A stretch of DNA of 17,991 bases, taken from NCBI GenBank assembly GCA_003024985.2, contig PXIH01S0012898.1. One strand, given 5' to 3'. The DNA is from Euperipatoides rowelli (lineage: Eukaryota > Onychophora > Udeonychophora > Euonychophora > Peripatopsidae). Under the pieces are notes generated by a model, which had not been told where the DNA came from, made no database searches, and saw only the letters and a program-made list of their open reading frames with translations. Both the position numbers and the translations under genes were made by a program. Shown piece by piece: positions 17,064-17,991 of this stretch (position 1 is the stretch's first letter; each line of letters begins with the position of its first letter).

Positions 17064-17991
17064 TTATTTAATCAATAATTAGGTACCAATCCTAATTGAA
17101 ATAAGTAATCAATGAATTTGCATGCTTATCCAAAGAAGTAAATTAATAAACATGCCACAAACCTAATTCAAATAATATGCAACCAATGAATATCATGCTA
17201 ATACAAATAAGCGATTAATAAACATATACTAAACTAATACAAATAAACAATCAATCACTATAATCCATAAAATTGAATCAATAAACCATACTGCAAATAA
17301 ACAATCAATAAATTTGTATTATAAATAATAATCTAAATAATGAATCAATAAATATACCCCAACCTTAATCCAATAACCAACCAAAGGCACTCTAATCCAA
17401 ATAAGTAAAACAATAGACATATCCCAATCCTAATGCAAATAAGAAATCAATGCAGTGTACTCTAATCCAAATAAGTGAACCAATAAACATGCCCCAACCC
17501 TAATACAATAACCAATCAAGGGCACTCTAATCCAAATAAGTAAAACAATAGACCTATCCCAACCCTAATCCAAATAAAAAATAATGTGTACTCAAATAAG
17601 TGAAACAATAAACATGAGCCAAACCTAATCCAAATAAATCAATGAAGTGCACTCTAATCCAAATAAATAAAACAATAAACATGCCCCAACTTTAATCCAA
17701 TAAACACTCTACCAAATAATATTTGAAACAATACATATGCCCCAACCCTAATCCAATAAGCGCTCTAAACCAAATATTTAAAACAATAAACATACCCTAA
17801 CACTAATCCAATAAGTTCTAAATCAAATATTTGAAACAATAAAGATGGCCCAACATTAATTCAAAGAAGAAAGCAATAAAGTGCAGTCTATTCAAAATAA
17901 GTGAACCAATAAACATACCCAACCCTAATCCAAATAAGAAATCAATGAAGTGCACCCTAATCCAAATAAGTGAACCAATAAACATACCCCA
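17064..17991 (+). repeat. Degenerate minisatellite, unit about 65 bp, runs off window
   Basis: Recurring phrases are ctctaatccaaataagt, aaacaataaacat and gccccaaccctaatcc. Successive ctctaatcc starts at 17390, 17460, 17525 and 17652 give spacings of 70, 65 and 127 (about two units). The left part (17064-17340) is more diverged than the right. The array extends past 17991. Confidence 0.9.

Noticed and set aside
17064-17991. Telomere-like ccctaa sequence
   Set aside because: ccctaatcc occurs once per unit of about 65 bp and not as a hexamer run. It is a minisatellite.
1-17991. CRISPR array, bacterial operons or phage genes
   Set aside because: No regularly spaced identical repeats with unique spacers, and spliced eukaryotic coding throughout.

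Overview
The window is AT-rich, repeat-dense animal nuclear DNA. It holds spliced exons with GT/AG borders, a non-LTR retrotransposon, hAT-type miniature transposons, a tRNA-derived SINE, micro- and minisatellites, and no operon-like packing. I cannot name the species. The one gene encodes a protein close to the flavin-containing monooxygenase (FMO) family as known in vertebrates, and a stretch resembling SRP (7SL) RNA lies upstream. An aquatic deuterostome or jawless vertebrate would fit, but that is a guess.

Layout. 1-103: end of a 30-bp tandem array. 822-991: diverged 7SL/SRP-RNA-like sequence. 1686-2210: composite retrotransposed insertion on the minus strand with an 18-bp target-site duplication (TSD), a tRNA-like SINE head, an exon-like segment with its own AATAAA, two A tails and a perfect palindrome. 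2486-8046: FMO gene on the plus strand in five visible exons (2486-2947, 4112-4170, 6563-6944, 7048-7292, 7735-8046). They join without a frameshift or stop into about 485 residues, ending in a hydrophobic anchor and a stop codon. The first coding exon, with the FAD GxGxxG motif, is not in the window. The introns carry an inverted repeat pair, a (TTA)n array against a 3' splice site, a small hAT element, a TG-rich array and four exact AP-1-type heptamers.

8076-10187: no host gene seen. It holds a foldback element, a minus-strand LINE tail fragment and a long near-perfect hairpin. About 10188-14562: a dead LINE, probably Tx1/L1-like, with ORF1 zinc knuckle, endonuclease, reverse transcriptase and C-terminal CCHC box, broken by frameshifts, stops, a (GT)17 array and a palindrome. 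14577-15323: a complete non-autonomous hAT element with perfect 8-bp TSDs, 14 bp past the LINE tail. 16063-16203: a 111-bp structured insertion between 15-bp direct repeats. 16587-16882: trinucleotide arrays. 17064-17991: a degenerate minisatellite of about 65 bp running off the window.

The only gene likely to make a protein is the FMO. By family knowledge it is an ER-bound NADPH- and FAD-dependent enzyme that oxygenates soft nucleophiles (N, S). Its NADPH-binding region shows two substitutions at normally conserved positions. The rest is mobile or repetitive DNA. The most unusual items are the composite SINE insertion and the 111-bp structured insertion.
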